Origin: DAOTTY01 sp964451095
GTDB lineage: Bacteria > Chloroflexota > Anaerolineae > Aggregatilineales > Phototrophicaceae
Assembly (NCBI GenBank): GCA_964451095.1
Contig: CAYVGI010000018.1
Location: forward strand, 1 to 49,142
Length of the DNA: 49,142 nucleotides
Direction of reading: 5' to 3'
Shown here: in pieces, positions 16,463 to 24,137 of the stretch
Layout: each line of letters begins with the position of its first letter
How positions within the stretch are numbered: position 1 is the first letter of the stretch
The notes under the pieces: model-generated
Seen by the model: the letters and a program-made list of their open reading frames with translations, nothing else
Told to the model about the DNA's origin: nothing
Databases searched by the model: none
Translations under genes and position numbers: made by a program

Positions 16463-17422
16463 ATGCCCCGTGTAGCAGTCAACATCGTGACGTACAACAG
16501 CGCCGCGACCATCGGCGCGTGCCTGGAAGCACTGCTAGCACAGGATGGTGACTTCGATGTGCTCGTGATTGACAACGCCGGACAAGACAACACGCCCGAA
16601 ATCGTGGCGCAGTACGGTGTGCGGCTGCACAACAATGCGGACAACGCCGGCTACGCAGTCGCGCACAATCAAGGCATCGCCATGACAGACAGCGAATTCG
16701 TGCTCACGCTGAACCCGGACGTGAAAGTGCAACCGGGTTTCATCACGGCGCTGCGCTGCGCCCTGGAAAACGCGCCGCAGGTCGGTTCTGCGACCGGGTG
16801 CCTGCTGCGCGTGGAACACATCAACGCGCCGCCTAAGACCATCGACAGTATGGGGCTTTATATGCGGCGCAGCGGGAGGCAGGGGCTTTACGGTGATGGC
16901 GAACCCGCCACGAACCGCAGCACCACGCCGCGCCGCGTGTTCGGTCCGGATGGCGCGGCGGCGTTCTATCGGCGGGCGATGCTTGATGACATCGCCATTG
17001 ACGGCGAGGTGTTCGACGCAGACTTCTACATCCACAAGGAAGACATTGACCTGTGCTGGCGAGCCGTCATGCGCGGCTGGGAGTCCGTCTATGTGCCGGA
17101 TGCGGTGGCGCATCACATCCGGGGCTTCCGCCCGGGGCAGCGTGCCCGTGTGAGCGCCCGCTTGCGCCAGTACGCGGTGCGGAATCGCTACCTGCTGCTG
17201 ATGAAAAATTTGCCGCTGCCGCTGTTCTGGCGCTTTGCGCCGCACATCCTGGCGTATGACGCGGGCGTGCTGGGTTACATGCTGCTGCGCGAGCGCGACT
17301 CTTTGCCCGCGCTGGCAGAGGCATGGCACCTGCGTGACAAGATGTTCGCCAAACGAGCGCACATTATGGCGAACCGCCAAATCACTGATGGAGAGCTAGG
17401 CGCATGGTTCACGCAGCGATGA
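16463..17422 (+). CDS. Family 2 glycosyltransferase
   Basis: A 319-residue GT2 enzyme of the rhamnosyltransferase-like group. It shows VAVNIVTYNSAATIGACLEAL at the N-terminus, VLVIDNAGQDNTPEIV for the nucleotide, DSEFVLTLNPDVKVQPGF with the Asp-containing metal loop, FGPDGAAAFYRRAMLDDI, and DFYIHKEDIDLCWRAVMRGW around the probable catalytic base. The C-terminal helices are basic. It has an AAGG SD. Its 3' end overlaps the following GT2 gene by 19 bases, so the two are co-translated. The two enzymes are clearly paralogous and probably add successive sugars to a surface glycan; no other glycan genes are alongside. Confidence 0.9.
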   Translation: MPRVAVNIVTYNSAATIGACLEALLAQDGDFDVLVIDNAGQDNTPEIVAQYGVRLHNNADNAGYAVAHNQGIAMTDSEFVLTLNPDVKVQPGFITALRCALENAPQVGSATGCLLRVEHINAPPKTIDSMGLYMRRSGRQGLYGDGEPATNRSTTPRRVFGPDGAAAFYRRAMLDDIAIDGEVFDADFYIHKEDIDLCWRAVMRGWESVYVPDAVAHHIRGFRPGQRARVSARLRQYAVRNRYLLLMKNLPLPLFWRFAPHILAYDAGVLGYMLLRERDSLPALAEAWHLRDKMFAKRAHIMANRQITDGELGAWFTQR

Positions 17423-18417
17423 CAGCGCCCGTTTATGTGGGCATCGTCACCTACAACAGCGTGAACGATATGCCCGCGTGCATAGACTGCCTGCGGGCGC
17501 AGACGTACCCGAATATCCACATCACCGTGCTTGATAACGCCTCTGCGGATGGGTCTGCTGTGTGGGTGCGCAAACACGCCCCAGAGGTAACACTCATCGA
17601 GAGCGCGGAGAACCTGGGCTACGGGCGCGGGCACAACGCGATTATCGAGGCGTGTGCGCTGCCAAACGATGGATACTATATGGCACTGAACCCCGACGCA
17701 CAGCTTGAGCCTGATTACGTCGCGGCGTTGCTGGGCGCTCTGCAAACCCATGACGCGGGATGGGGCATCGGGCAACTGCGGCTGAGCGCCGACGACGGCA
17801 CCCACACCGACCTGCTCTACAGCACCGGGCACGGCATCCTGGGCGATGGCTACGCATTTAACATCGGGTATCGTCTGCCGCAGGCAACCGCAGCAACCGC
17901 ACCACACGAGGTCTTTGGTGCGCCGGGGGCGGCGGTGCTCTACAGCGCTGCTCTGATCAATGACATCAGCGTTGACGGTGCGTTTTTTGACCCCGACCTG
18001 TTTTTATACTACGAAGATGTGGACGTAGACTGGCGGGCACAGGCACGCGGGTGGGGCTGCCTGTCCGTGCCGGATGCCGTCGCGTGGCACCGGGGTAGCC
18101 AACCCAGCGGCGCACTCAAGATGCAGTCCTTGGCGAACCGTTATGGCGTGGCGATCAAGAATGCGACTGTGCCCGCGCTGTGCATGAATCATCTGCCGCG
18201 CCTGGGGATGCACCTGGTGGCACGCTTGATGCTCACCCCAGCGCAGGGGCGGCAGTTTGGGCGGCACTTGCGGCGGGTGCTGCCGCGTATGTGGCGCAAG
18301 CGGTCAACCACACCCCGCGCCCCTATCCGGGGGTGGGTGCGCTGGTCATCCACACAACCCACCGGGCAGCCGCGTTCGCTAAAGCAGCGGTGGCGTGCCT
18401 TCCGCCGAGCAGGCTAA
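17404..18417 (+). CDS. Family 2 glycosyltransferase (paralogue of the preceding gene)
   Basis: A 337-residue GT2 enzyme with the same block order as its upstream neighbour: VYVGIVTYNSVNDMPACIDCL, ITVLDNASADGSAVWV, YYMALNPDAQLEPDYVAALL, VFGAPGAAVLYSAALI and LFLYYEDVDVDWRAQARGWGC. The last 55 or so residues are Arg-, Thr- and Pro-rich and look unlike a folded domain. GTG/ATG choice: the ATG at 17404 has GGAGAG eight bases upstream and is taken; an ATG at 17419 would give an ATGA overlap with the preceding gene but lacks an SD. Function is as for the neighbour, with a different sugar or linkage likely. Confidence 0.88.
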   Translation: MVHAAMTAPVYVGIVTYNSVNDMPACIDCLRAQTYPNIHITVLDNASADGSAVWVRKHAPEVTLIESAENLGYGRGHNAIIEACALPNDGYYMALNPDAQLEPDYVAALLGALQTHDAGWGIGQLRLSADDGTHTDLLYSTGHGILGDGYAFNIGYRLPQATAATAPHEVFGAPGAAVLYSAALINDISVDGAFFDPDLFLYYEDVDVDWRAQARGWGCLSVPDAVAWHRGSQPSGALKMQSLANRYGVAIKNATVPALCMNHLPRLGMHLVARLMLTPAQGRQFGRHLRRVLPRMWRKRSTTPRAPIRGWVRWSSTQPTGQPRSLKQRWRAFRRAG

Positions 18418-18504
18418 CGCGCTCAATTTGCTACCCGCCCTATGTAGACCATCCTACAGAACGCGAGTGCACACATCCCCTATCGTGAGGACACAGGCGG
18501 TTTC

Positions 18505-18927
18505 GTGCCGCCCAAACACATTGATGAATTGTATGCTCTGAGGAAAAATATGATCGCTGTCACGCTGGAAGAGAGCCAAGCGAGCCTGAAAGCGAAACTG
18601 GACAAGCAGAAGCTGTCCAACAAAGAAGTTGCGGACGGCATCCGCGAGTGCTTTATGAACTGCCAGGTGGTGTTCATGCGCAAGCGCCGCCCTGACATTG
18701 CCGATGAACATGTGTGCAACATTTGCCACGACCTCATTCAGGACGTGTACACCGAACACGGGTTAACCGTGGAAAACGCAACACCCGTAATGCTGCGCCA
18801 CATCATTAACCTGCTTAACGACCGTTTCGACTTTATGCAAGACCCGGAACTGCGCGAGATCCACCTGGGTGTGATGGATATGTTGTTGGGCAAGCTAGAG
18901 CACAATGTGGGGACAGGCAACGCCTAG
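18505..18927 (+). CDS. Uncharacterised small helical protein
   Basis: I do not recognise the family. A 140-residue, charged, mainly helical protein starting at GTG, with an AGGCGG element four bases upstream. The sequence has regular heptad-like stretches (LEESQASLKAKLDKQKLSNKE) and a segment EHVCNICHDLIQ followed by DRFDFMQDPELREIHLGVMDML. There is no signal peptide or membrane helix. The gene lies 87 bases after the glycosyltransferase pair and converges on the ABC permease gene. It is called as a gene because of its uninterrupted length, its codon usage in keeping with its neighbours, and the lack of a better frame. Confidence 0.65.
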   Translation: MPPKHIDELYALRKNMIAVTLEESQASLKAKLDKQKLSNKEVADGIRECFMNCQVVFMRKRRPDIADEHVCNICHDLIQDVYTEHGLTVENATPVMLRHIINLLNDRFDFMQDPELREIHLGVMDMLLGKLEHNVGTGNA

Positions 18928-18944
18928 CCCCCTGACGTTCACGC

Positions 18945-21521
18945 TTACTCCAGGCGGAGCGCACGCGCCGTGACCAAACGGCTTAGCCGCAGTGCGGGGT
19001 AAATCCCGGCGATGAGTGCCGCCGCCAGCGCAACCACAAATGCCTGTCCCATCTGCCCCGGCAGCGGGATAAACGCCATGCTCCAGCCAAAGGAACGAAT
19101 GTTAATCACAAAGACGAGCACCGCTGCCAGCGCTAACCCGATTGGCAGCGCCAGCAAGCCGCTCACGAAGCCCATTAGCCCGGTTTGGATGAGCGTGAAG
19201 TTGCGCAGTTGGGCGGGCGTCAGCCCCACAGCACGCATCAGCCCATACTGGCGGGTATTTTCCAGTTGCAGCGCCAACAGCGCGGACAGAATGCCAATGA
19301 ACGCCACAATCGTGGCGAGCAGGCGCAGCGCCACCGTGATGCTGAACGCTTGATCGAACACCTGGAACACGCCTTCGCGCAGTGTGCGGTTGCTCTGCAC
19401 GATCACATCATACTCGGTGAGCGTGTCTGTTTCTAATACGTCAATCACATCCGGTATTGCTGTGCCCGGTGCGACGTAAACCGCGAGGCTGCTGAGTGTG
19501 TCGTCCTGCCAGTTGCCACGGTACACGTCCAAGTCCATGTAGACGGTGCCCTGGTCGGTGCTGTAGTCGTAGAACACACCGAATATCTCAAACGTCTGTT
19601 CGCCCTCGTCCGTGAGCAGTTGCAGCGTGTTGTTCTCCGGTGTAATGCCACGCCGGAAGGCAAACGGCTCACTGACCATCACCATGCCGCCCTCCAGCGC
19701 AGCGAAGTAATCGCCGTCAGGCGCGTTGTTCCACACAAAGCGGCGCTCGTTGCGCACGGGGTCTAGCTCAACGGCGGTGAGCGTCACATCTGGCATATCC
19801 GGGTAGGTGGGGGAGGGCACACGCACTTGCCGCGCCCCAAATGTTGCCTCCACACCGTCCACGCCTGCCACCTGTTCCTCCAGCGCGGGCGGCATACTGA
19901 GTGTGTTGCGCCCGGTCGCCACCTGTGGCGGCGAAATGTAGATGTCTGCTTGCAGCGTGGTTGCCAGCCAGTCCGCGACGGTGGTGCGGAAACTGGAAAT
20001 CATCACACTCACGCCCACAATCACGCTCACAGCGACGGTGAGCGCGGCAACTGCCACCGATGTGCGGCTGAGCGAGCGCGAGACCGCACGGGGTGCCATG
20101 CGCCCCAACACGCCGAAAACTGCCTCCGTCAGCGGGGCGACAAAGCGCATCACCAGCACCAACAACCCCGGCGTGAACAACGCGCTGCCCACCACAATGC
20201 AGAACAGCGCCATAAAGCTGAGCACAATGCTCTGGCTAGGGATTGCCAGCAGCACCAAACCGATCAGGTTCAGGGCAATTGCCACCCCGGTGATGTACGG
20301 CAGCAGCTTGCGTGTTTGGTCTTCGATGGAGGAGCGGCGCAGCACGCCAGCGGGCGGGGTGCGGGTTGCATCCCAGGAGGGGATGAATGCGGCAATGGTG
20401 CTGATGGACAGCCCAATGAGCGCCCCCTTCACCAATGTGAGCGGCGCAACCGTCACCCGGTTGACGTTAACGGTCAGGTACAGGTTGTTCACCGCCTGCG
20501 ATACAAGCTGCACCGCCCCACGTCCCAATATCACGCCCAGCGCCATGCCCAGCACCGTGCCAATCAGGGTGAGCAGCAGCGCCTCGCTCAGAATGAACAG
20601 AAATATCTGCTGGCGGGTGGTGCCCAGGCTGCGCAATGTGCCAATGACCGGGCGGCGCTGCACCACGCTAAATGTGACGGTGTTGTAGATGAGGAACGCG
20701 CCCACCACCAACGCTAACAAGCTCAGCGCCTGTAGATTGAGTTCGAACGCGGCGGTCATCTGCGCGATAGTGCTATCCTGCTCGGTGACGCCCACCAGCC
20801 GGGCACCCGCCGGCAAAATTGTTTCGACCTGCGATAGGTCGTAGTCTTCTGGCAGGATTAAATCTACGCGGCTGATGCGCCCTGGCGCACCCACCGCCGC
20901 CTGTGCCGTGGCGATGTCCATGAGCAGCAGGTCTTCCAGCGCCTGGGCACTTACGCTGTCGTTGGGCATCAGCAACCCAACTACACGGGCGGGGACTGGC
21001 TCTGCGCCAGGGCGCAGCGTGAGTTCATCGCCCACAGCAACGTTGAAGCGCTCTGCCAGCGTTTCGCTGATGAGCACGGTGTTTGGCTCCGCGAAGAAGG
21101 CGTTTAACGCGCCGAAGATGTTGTCGTTCTCACCGATGACTTCGGTGTTGGTGAGGTAATTGCGGAAGGGCGGTTCTGCGAAGGAATCGACGCCGAGCAC
21201 ACGCACAGGCTGGTTCCCCAGCTCTTCCACGTTGGCGAAGCCTTCCACGATGGGCGCACTGTCTGTGATGCCCAGTTCAATGCGTGTGTCTCGGTAAACG
21301 TCGGTAGGCAGCCCGGTGCCGCCGCCTACAATCTGGTGGGTTGCCCTGCCCTGTACGCTCTCCGTGCTCAGTTCAAACGCACGCTGGGCGGAGCCGTTCG
21401 CAAGGTCGATGGCGATAACCACCGCCACGCCAAGCGCCACCCCCAGCACAAACAGGACGCTTTGCAGCAGGCGGCGGCTAGTGTAGCGCCGGGCGAGGCG
21501 CAATATGACAGCAATATTCAT
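18945..21521 (-). CDS. FtsX-like (MacB-type) ABC transporter permease
   Basis: An 858-residue membrane protein. Helix 1 (LLQSVLFVLGVALGVAVVIAIDLANGSA) is followed by a large extracytoplasmic MacB-type domain, a first FtsX block of three helices (about residues 265-400, with TVTFSVVQRRPVIGTLRSLGTT), a second helix and extracellular module starting near 480, and a final FtsX block (TRQYGLMRAVGLTPAQLRNF) near the C-terminus. This duplicated permease layout is that of LolCE/MacB-like exporters, which move lipoproteins, peptides or lipids out of the membrane. Its ATPase is probably encoded at 22707-23441. SD: AAAGGA before the ATG. Confidence 0.92.
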   Translation of the reverse strand: MNIAVILRLARRYTSRRLLQSVLFVLGVALGVAVVIAIDLANGSAQRAFELSTESVQGRATHQIVGGGTGLPTDVYRDTRIELGITDSAPIVEGFANVEELGNQPVRVLGVDSFAEPPFRNYLTNTEVIGENDNIFGALNAFFAEPNTVLISETLAERFNVAVGDELTLRPGAEPVPARVVGLLMPNDSVSAQALEDLLLMDIATAQAAVGAPGRISRVDLILPEDYDLSQVETILPAGARLVGVTEQDSTIAQMTAAFELNLQALSLLALVVGAFLIYNTVTFSVVQRRPVIGTLRSLGTTRQQIFLFILSEALLLTLIGTVLGMALGVILGRGAVQLVSQAVNNLYLTVNVNRVTVAPLTLVKGALIGLSISTIAAFIPSWDATRTPPAGVLRRSSIEDQTRKLLPYITGVAIALNLIGLVLLAIPSQSIVLSFMALFCIVVGSALFTPGLLVLVMRFVAPLTEAVFGVLGRMAPRAVSRSLSRTSVAVAALTVAVSVIVGVSVMISSFRTTVADWLATTLQADIYISPPQVATGRNTLSMPPALEEQVAGVDGVEATFGARQVRVPSPTYPDMPDVTLTAVELDPVRNERRFVWNNAPDGDYFAALEGGMVMVSEPFAFRRGITPENNTLQLLTDEGEQTFEIFGVFYDYSTDQGTVYMDLDVYRGNWQDDTLSSLAVYVAPGTAIPDVIDVLETDTLTEYDVIVQSNRTLREGVFQVFDQAFSITVALRLLATIVAFIGILSALLALQLENTRQYGLMRAVGLTPAQLRNFTLIQTGLMGFVSGLLALPIGLALAAVLVFVINIRSFGWSMAFIPLPGQMGQAFVVALAAALIAGIYPALRLSRLVTARALRLE

Positions 21522-21548
21522 GTTGTCCTTTATCGGTACGTGTTTGTT

Positions 21549-21995
21549 CTATTTAACAGGTTCCAGGTCGTCCTTGGGCGCAGATGCCGCCGTTTGACCA
21601 TCATAACCCAGCCGTTCCAGCGCTTCCTCGGCAGCTTTGCGTGCTGCTTCGTTCTGGTGCTGGTCTACAAGTTCAACGAGCGGTCGTATGGCACGCTTAT
21701 CGCCAATGCGACCGAGCGCTTGCGCTGCATGAATGGGTGTTTGGTAACCACGCGCCTTTAGCGCCGTGATGAGCGGGATAACCGCACGGGAATCGCGCAT
21801 TTTGCCGAGCATCTGCGCAGCACGCCCGCGCACAATCGTGTCCTCATTCGTGTCTTCCACGGCGACCATTAGCGCCCGCAGTGCTTCCTCGCCGCCCAAC
21901 ATGCCAAGCTTGTACACAGCTTTGCGGCGGCGCTCTTTGTCAAAGTCCCTCAGTTCTGCGAGCAACTGCCTAATATCAGGAGCAGGGTTCGCCAT
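21549..21995 (-). CDS. HEAT-repeat protein
   Basis: A 148-residue soluble protein built of about four HEAT/PBS-lyase-type helical pairs: RRRKAVYKLGMLGGEEALRAL, TIVRGRAAQMLGKMRDSRAVIPL, TPIHAAQALGRIGDKRAIRPL and EAARKAAEEALERLGY. Such repeats form protein-binding solenoids; no catalytic residues are expected. It lies 27 bases before the ABC permease gene on the same strand, so it is likely to be a partner or accessory of that transporter. That link is inference. The ATG at 21995 gives a usable SD distance from AAAGGG; the ATG at 22004 is too close to it. Confidence 0.85.
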   Translation of the reverse strand: MANPAPDIRQLLAELRDFDKERRRKAVYKLGMLGGEEALRALMVAVEDTNEDTIVRGRAAQMLGKMRDSRAVIPLITALKARGYQTPIHAAQALGRIGDKRAIRPLVELVDQHQNEAARKAAEEALERLGYDGQTAASAPKDDLEPVK

Positions 21996-22059
21996 AAGAT
22001 GCATGTCCCTTTCAGGTTGTTTGCAGGTGTGGCGGGTCGGCTACGCACGTTTGAGCATT

Positions 22060-22096
22060 TTGGTACAATCCGCCACAGTAGCTATTTTAGTACCAA
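22060..22096. repeat. Inverted repeat upstream of the HEAT-repeat gene
   Basis: TTGGTAC (22060-22066) and GTACCAA (22090-22096) are perfect 7-base arms with a 23-base spacer, in the gap between the STAS-like gene and the HEAT gene. It could be an operator or a weak hairpin; there is no U-tract. Confidence 0.4.
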
Positions 22097-22175
22097 TAAG
22101 CTGCCTGTTCCACAAAATTTCCATCAAAAAGGACGTGCCACATCTTGTGCAGCATGTGCAAAGACAAGCTACGCG

Positions 22176-22607
22176 CTATGCCGTAATCTGCGTGGTCTGG
22201 CGCTCTTTGCGGAAATCGGCAACTGCCGCCTGTGCTTCTGCCATCGTCTTCGCAACCGCGATGCGATCTCCCATGCGCTGGTACATCTGCAACAGCGAGG
22301 CGAGCGTGTTCCGCATGATCGGGTTGGATGCGATGATGACGATCAGCCCCGGTTCCTGGACAGACTCGTTGACGTGTTCTTCGGTGCGGTTCATCGCCCG
22401 TTTGAATGCTTTGTTCATGTTGACGCCGAAAAGCTCTGGAATGCCGGACTTGGTCAGGTCAACGATCACGTCCATGTCGTGATCGTATTTCGCGGTAGCG
22501 TTCACACCTGCGTCCAGCGCGTCGATGAGGTCTTCAATCGACCAGGAGCCTTCAAATTCGTAGAGAAGGATGGATTTGTCGTCCTTACCCCATTTGATCG
22601 TAATCAT
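22176..22607 (-). CDS. STAS/SpoIIAA-like protein
   Basis: A 143-residue protein starting MITIKWGKDDKSILLYEFEGSW, then SIEDLIDALDAGVNATAKYDHDMDVIVDLTKSGIPELF. The alternation of short strands and helices around VIVDLTKSGIP, and the later GLIVIIASNPIMRNTLASLLQMY with AKTMAEAQAAV, match the pattern of the SpoIIAA-like/STAS fold. The conserved phosphorylatable Ser of anti-sigma factor antagonists (DxSG) is not obvious; the corresponding place reads DLTKSG. A regulatory or scaffolding role near the ABC exporter is possible. The gene has a good AAGGAAGGG SD. The fold assignment is tentative. Confidence 0.6.
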   Translation of the reverse strand: MITIKWGKDDKSILLYEFEGSWSIEDLIDALDAGVNATAKYDHDMDVIVDLTKSGIPELFGVNMNKAFKRAMNRTEEHVNESVQEPGLIVIIASNPIMRNTLASLLQMYQRMGDRIAVAKTMAEAQAAVADFRKERQTTQITA

Positions 22608-22706
22608 GTGTTCCCTTCCTTAACATTAATCCCCCTGCCTTTAACAAATTAAACACAAAAACTTCTAGCGTCGTGCGAATGTGGGGTGAGTTGCGTATGA
22701 GAGTTC

Positions 22707-23441
22707 TTAGCCGTGTGTGGGAAGTGGGTCTGCGGGACGCACATCATCGGCGCTGGTAATTACTAGCCCGCCCTCCGGCGTGATGCGACAAACGCGGTCT
22801 GCAAAGGGCACAATTTCCGGGTTGTGGGTTGCCATCACCAGCGTGCGCCCGGCGTCACGGGTCAGTTCCAGCAGCAGCTTGAGCACCGTCTCGCCTGTGT
22901 CCTCGTCCAGGTTGCCTGTGGGTTCATCCGCCAGTACCAGCGCAGGTTCTGCAACCAGGGCACGAGCAATAGCAATGCGCTGCTGCTCACCGCCGCTGAG
23001 TTTGTCCGGGAAGGTGTCGGCACGGTCTGCTAGCCCAACGCGCTCCAGGAGTTCGACGGCGCGTGCCTCTGCCTGTTTACGTTGTTTGCCGCGCAGTTCC
23101 AACGGAAGTGTAATGTTCTCTGCCACCGTCAACGTGGGGATGAGGTTGAAGAACTGGAACACGATGCCGATGTTGTCCCGGCGGAACAGTGTACGCTGGC
23201 GCTCGTTTAGCTGGGTGATGTCGGTATCGTTGATGACAATGCCGCCTGCGTCAGGGGCATCAATCCCACTGAGCAGGTTTAGCAGTGTGCTTTTACCACT
23301 GCCGCTTTTGCCCAGCATCACAAAGAACTCGCCTTTGTAGATTTCCAGGTCTACGTCGTGCAAAACGTGGCGGGCGCGGTCGTCATCGCCGTAGGTTTTG
23401 CTCAGCTTGTGTGTTTGGACGACGGTTTGCGATTTGCCCAT
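22707..23441 (-). CDS. ABC transporter ATP-binding protein (LolD/MacB family)
   Basis: A 244-residue nucleotide-binding subunit. Walker A is MLGKSGSGKSTLLNLL, the Q loop is FQFFNLIPTL, the signature is LSGGEQQRIAIARAL, Walker B is PALVLADEPTGNLD, and the H loop is MATHNPEI. The FFNLIPTLT element and the PTGNLD end of Walker B are typical of LolD/MacB/FtsE-type exporters, so it should energise the FtsX-like permease encoded at 18945-21521. The two genes are on the same strand but separated by the STAS-like and HEAT-repeat genes, an unusual order. SD: GAGGG. Confidence 0.95.
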   Translation of the reverse strand: MGKSQTVVQTHKLSKTYGDDDRARHVLHDVDLEIYKGEFFVMLGKSGSGKSTLLNLLSGIDAPDAGGIVINDTDITQLNERQRTLFRRDNIGIVFQFFNLIPTLTVAENITLPLELRGKQRKQAEARAVELLERVGLADRADTFPDKLSGGEQQRIAIARALVAEPALVLADEPTGNLDEDTGETVLKLLLELTRDAGRTLVMATHNPEIVPFADRVCRITPEGGLVITSADDVRPADPLPTHG

Positions 23442-23568
23442 CGTGTATTTCCCTCGTTATGCTTCATCACAGTTTGTGAAAGATAGCACGGGGATATGAA
23501 CGAGGGATGATTTTGTGGTAGGTGATGCGTTATCACCGGGCGAGCGGTGCCGCCCGCCCAGCAGCAAG

Positions 23569-23973
23569 CTAGGCGAGAACGGGCATTCCGCCGGATGAAT
23601 CGCTGTTGTCGCTGTTTGTAGGTGGGTTGCCTGCCTGTCTGTTCTGGTCAACTTCGTACATGACTGCCTCTACCTGATAGTTCAACTCGTAGATGAGGCG
23701 GGCGGCACTGTCACGGCGGTCAACTTTGAGGCGGCGGTTTTCTGTTGCGGTTTGTAGGGCACGCAATCCCTCCATATACACACGCAGGGTCTCCGTCCCG
23801 ATGGTGGTGTCATCGCTGTTTTCATAGTATTTGCGCAGGTCAAAAAACGAGAAGATAAAGTCCTCGAACACGTCGCTGTCTACCCAGGCGCTGTTCTTCG
23901 CGTTGAAGTTCACCGCGTTGTAGCTAGCAACAATTTTGTCCTCGATCTTGCGGCGCTTAATCCCGATATTCAC
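23569..23973 (-). CDS. Uncharacterised acidic protein
   Basis: I do not recognise the family. The 134-residue product begins at GTG, with GGA in range. It has a helical N-terminal part containing the aromatic-rich segment DVFEDFIFSFFDLRKYYEN, a helix LRVYMEGLRALQTATENRRLK, and then ARLIYELNYQVEAVMYEVDQN. The last 25 residues are Asn-, Ser-, Asp- and Pro-rich and probably disordered. There is no signal peptide. It lies 127 bases upstream of the ABC ATPase gene on the same strand, divergent from the amine oxidase gene. Confidence 0.6.
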   Translation of the reverse strand: MNIGIKRRKIEDKIVASYNAVNFNAKNSAWVDSDVFEDFIFSFFDLRKYYENSDDTTIGTETLRVYMEGLRALQTATENRRLKVDRRDSAARLIYELNYQVEAVMYEVDQNRQAGNPPTNSDNSDSSGGMPVLA

Positions 23974-24038
23974 GTTGTTTAGTCCATTCCATTAAATCTT
24001 TCGCAACATAGCACAGTATAACGTAGAAACGTGCTCGT

Positions 24039-24068
24039 CAGAACGGGCAGTGTGCGATTGGCGTTCTG
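24039..24068. repeat. Inverted repeat upstream of the amine oxidase promoter
   Basis: CAGAACG (24039-24045) and CGTTCTG (24062-24068), perfect 7-base arms with a 16-base spacer, end six bases before a -35-like TTGACG. The position suits a regulator binding site. Confidence 0.4.
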
Positions 24069-24073
24069 GTTGT

Positions 24074-24103
24074 TTGACGCTATGCTTTGGGGCACACTAT
24101 CGA
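24074..24103 (+). promoter_or_regulatory. Promoter-like sequence for the amine oxidase gene
   Basis: TTGACG (24074-24079), an 18-base spacer and TATCGA (24098-24103) precede the SD TAAGGA (24125-24130) and the ATG at 24138. The leader would be about 28 bases long. Confidence 0.45.
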
Positions 24104-24137
24104 GGGCAGTTGCATTGTACATAGTAAGGACATCTCC

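Noticed and set aside
17404..17422. Frameshift between the two GT2 genes (19-base overlap)
   Set aside because: Both frames hold complete and separate GT2 domains with their own starts, so the overlap is an ordinary coupled junction.
18715..18730. CXXCH heme-binding motif (CNICH) in the small unknown protein
   Set aside because: The protein has no signal peptide or membrane helix, and c-type heme attachment occurs outside the cytoplasm; the match is probably chance.
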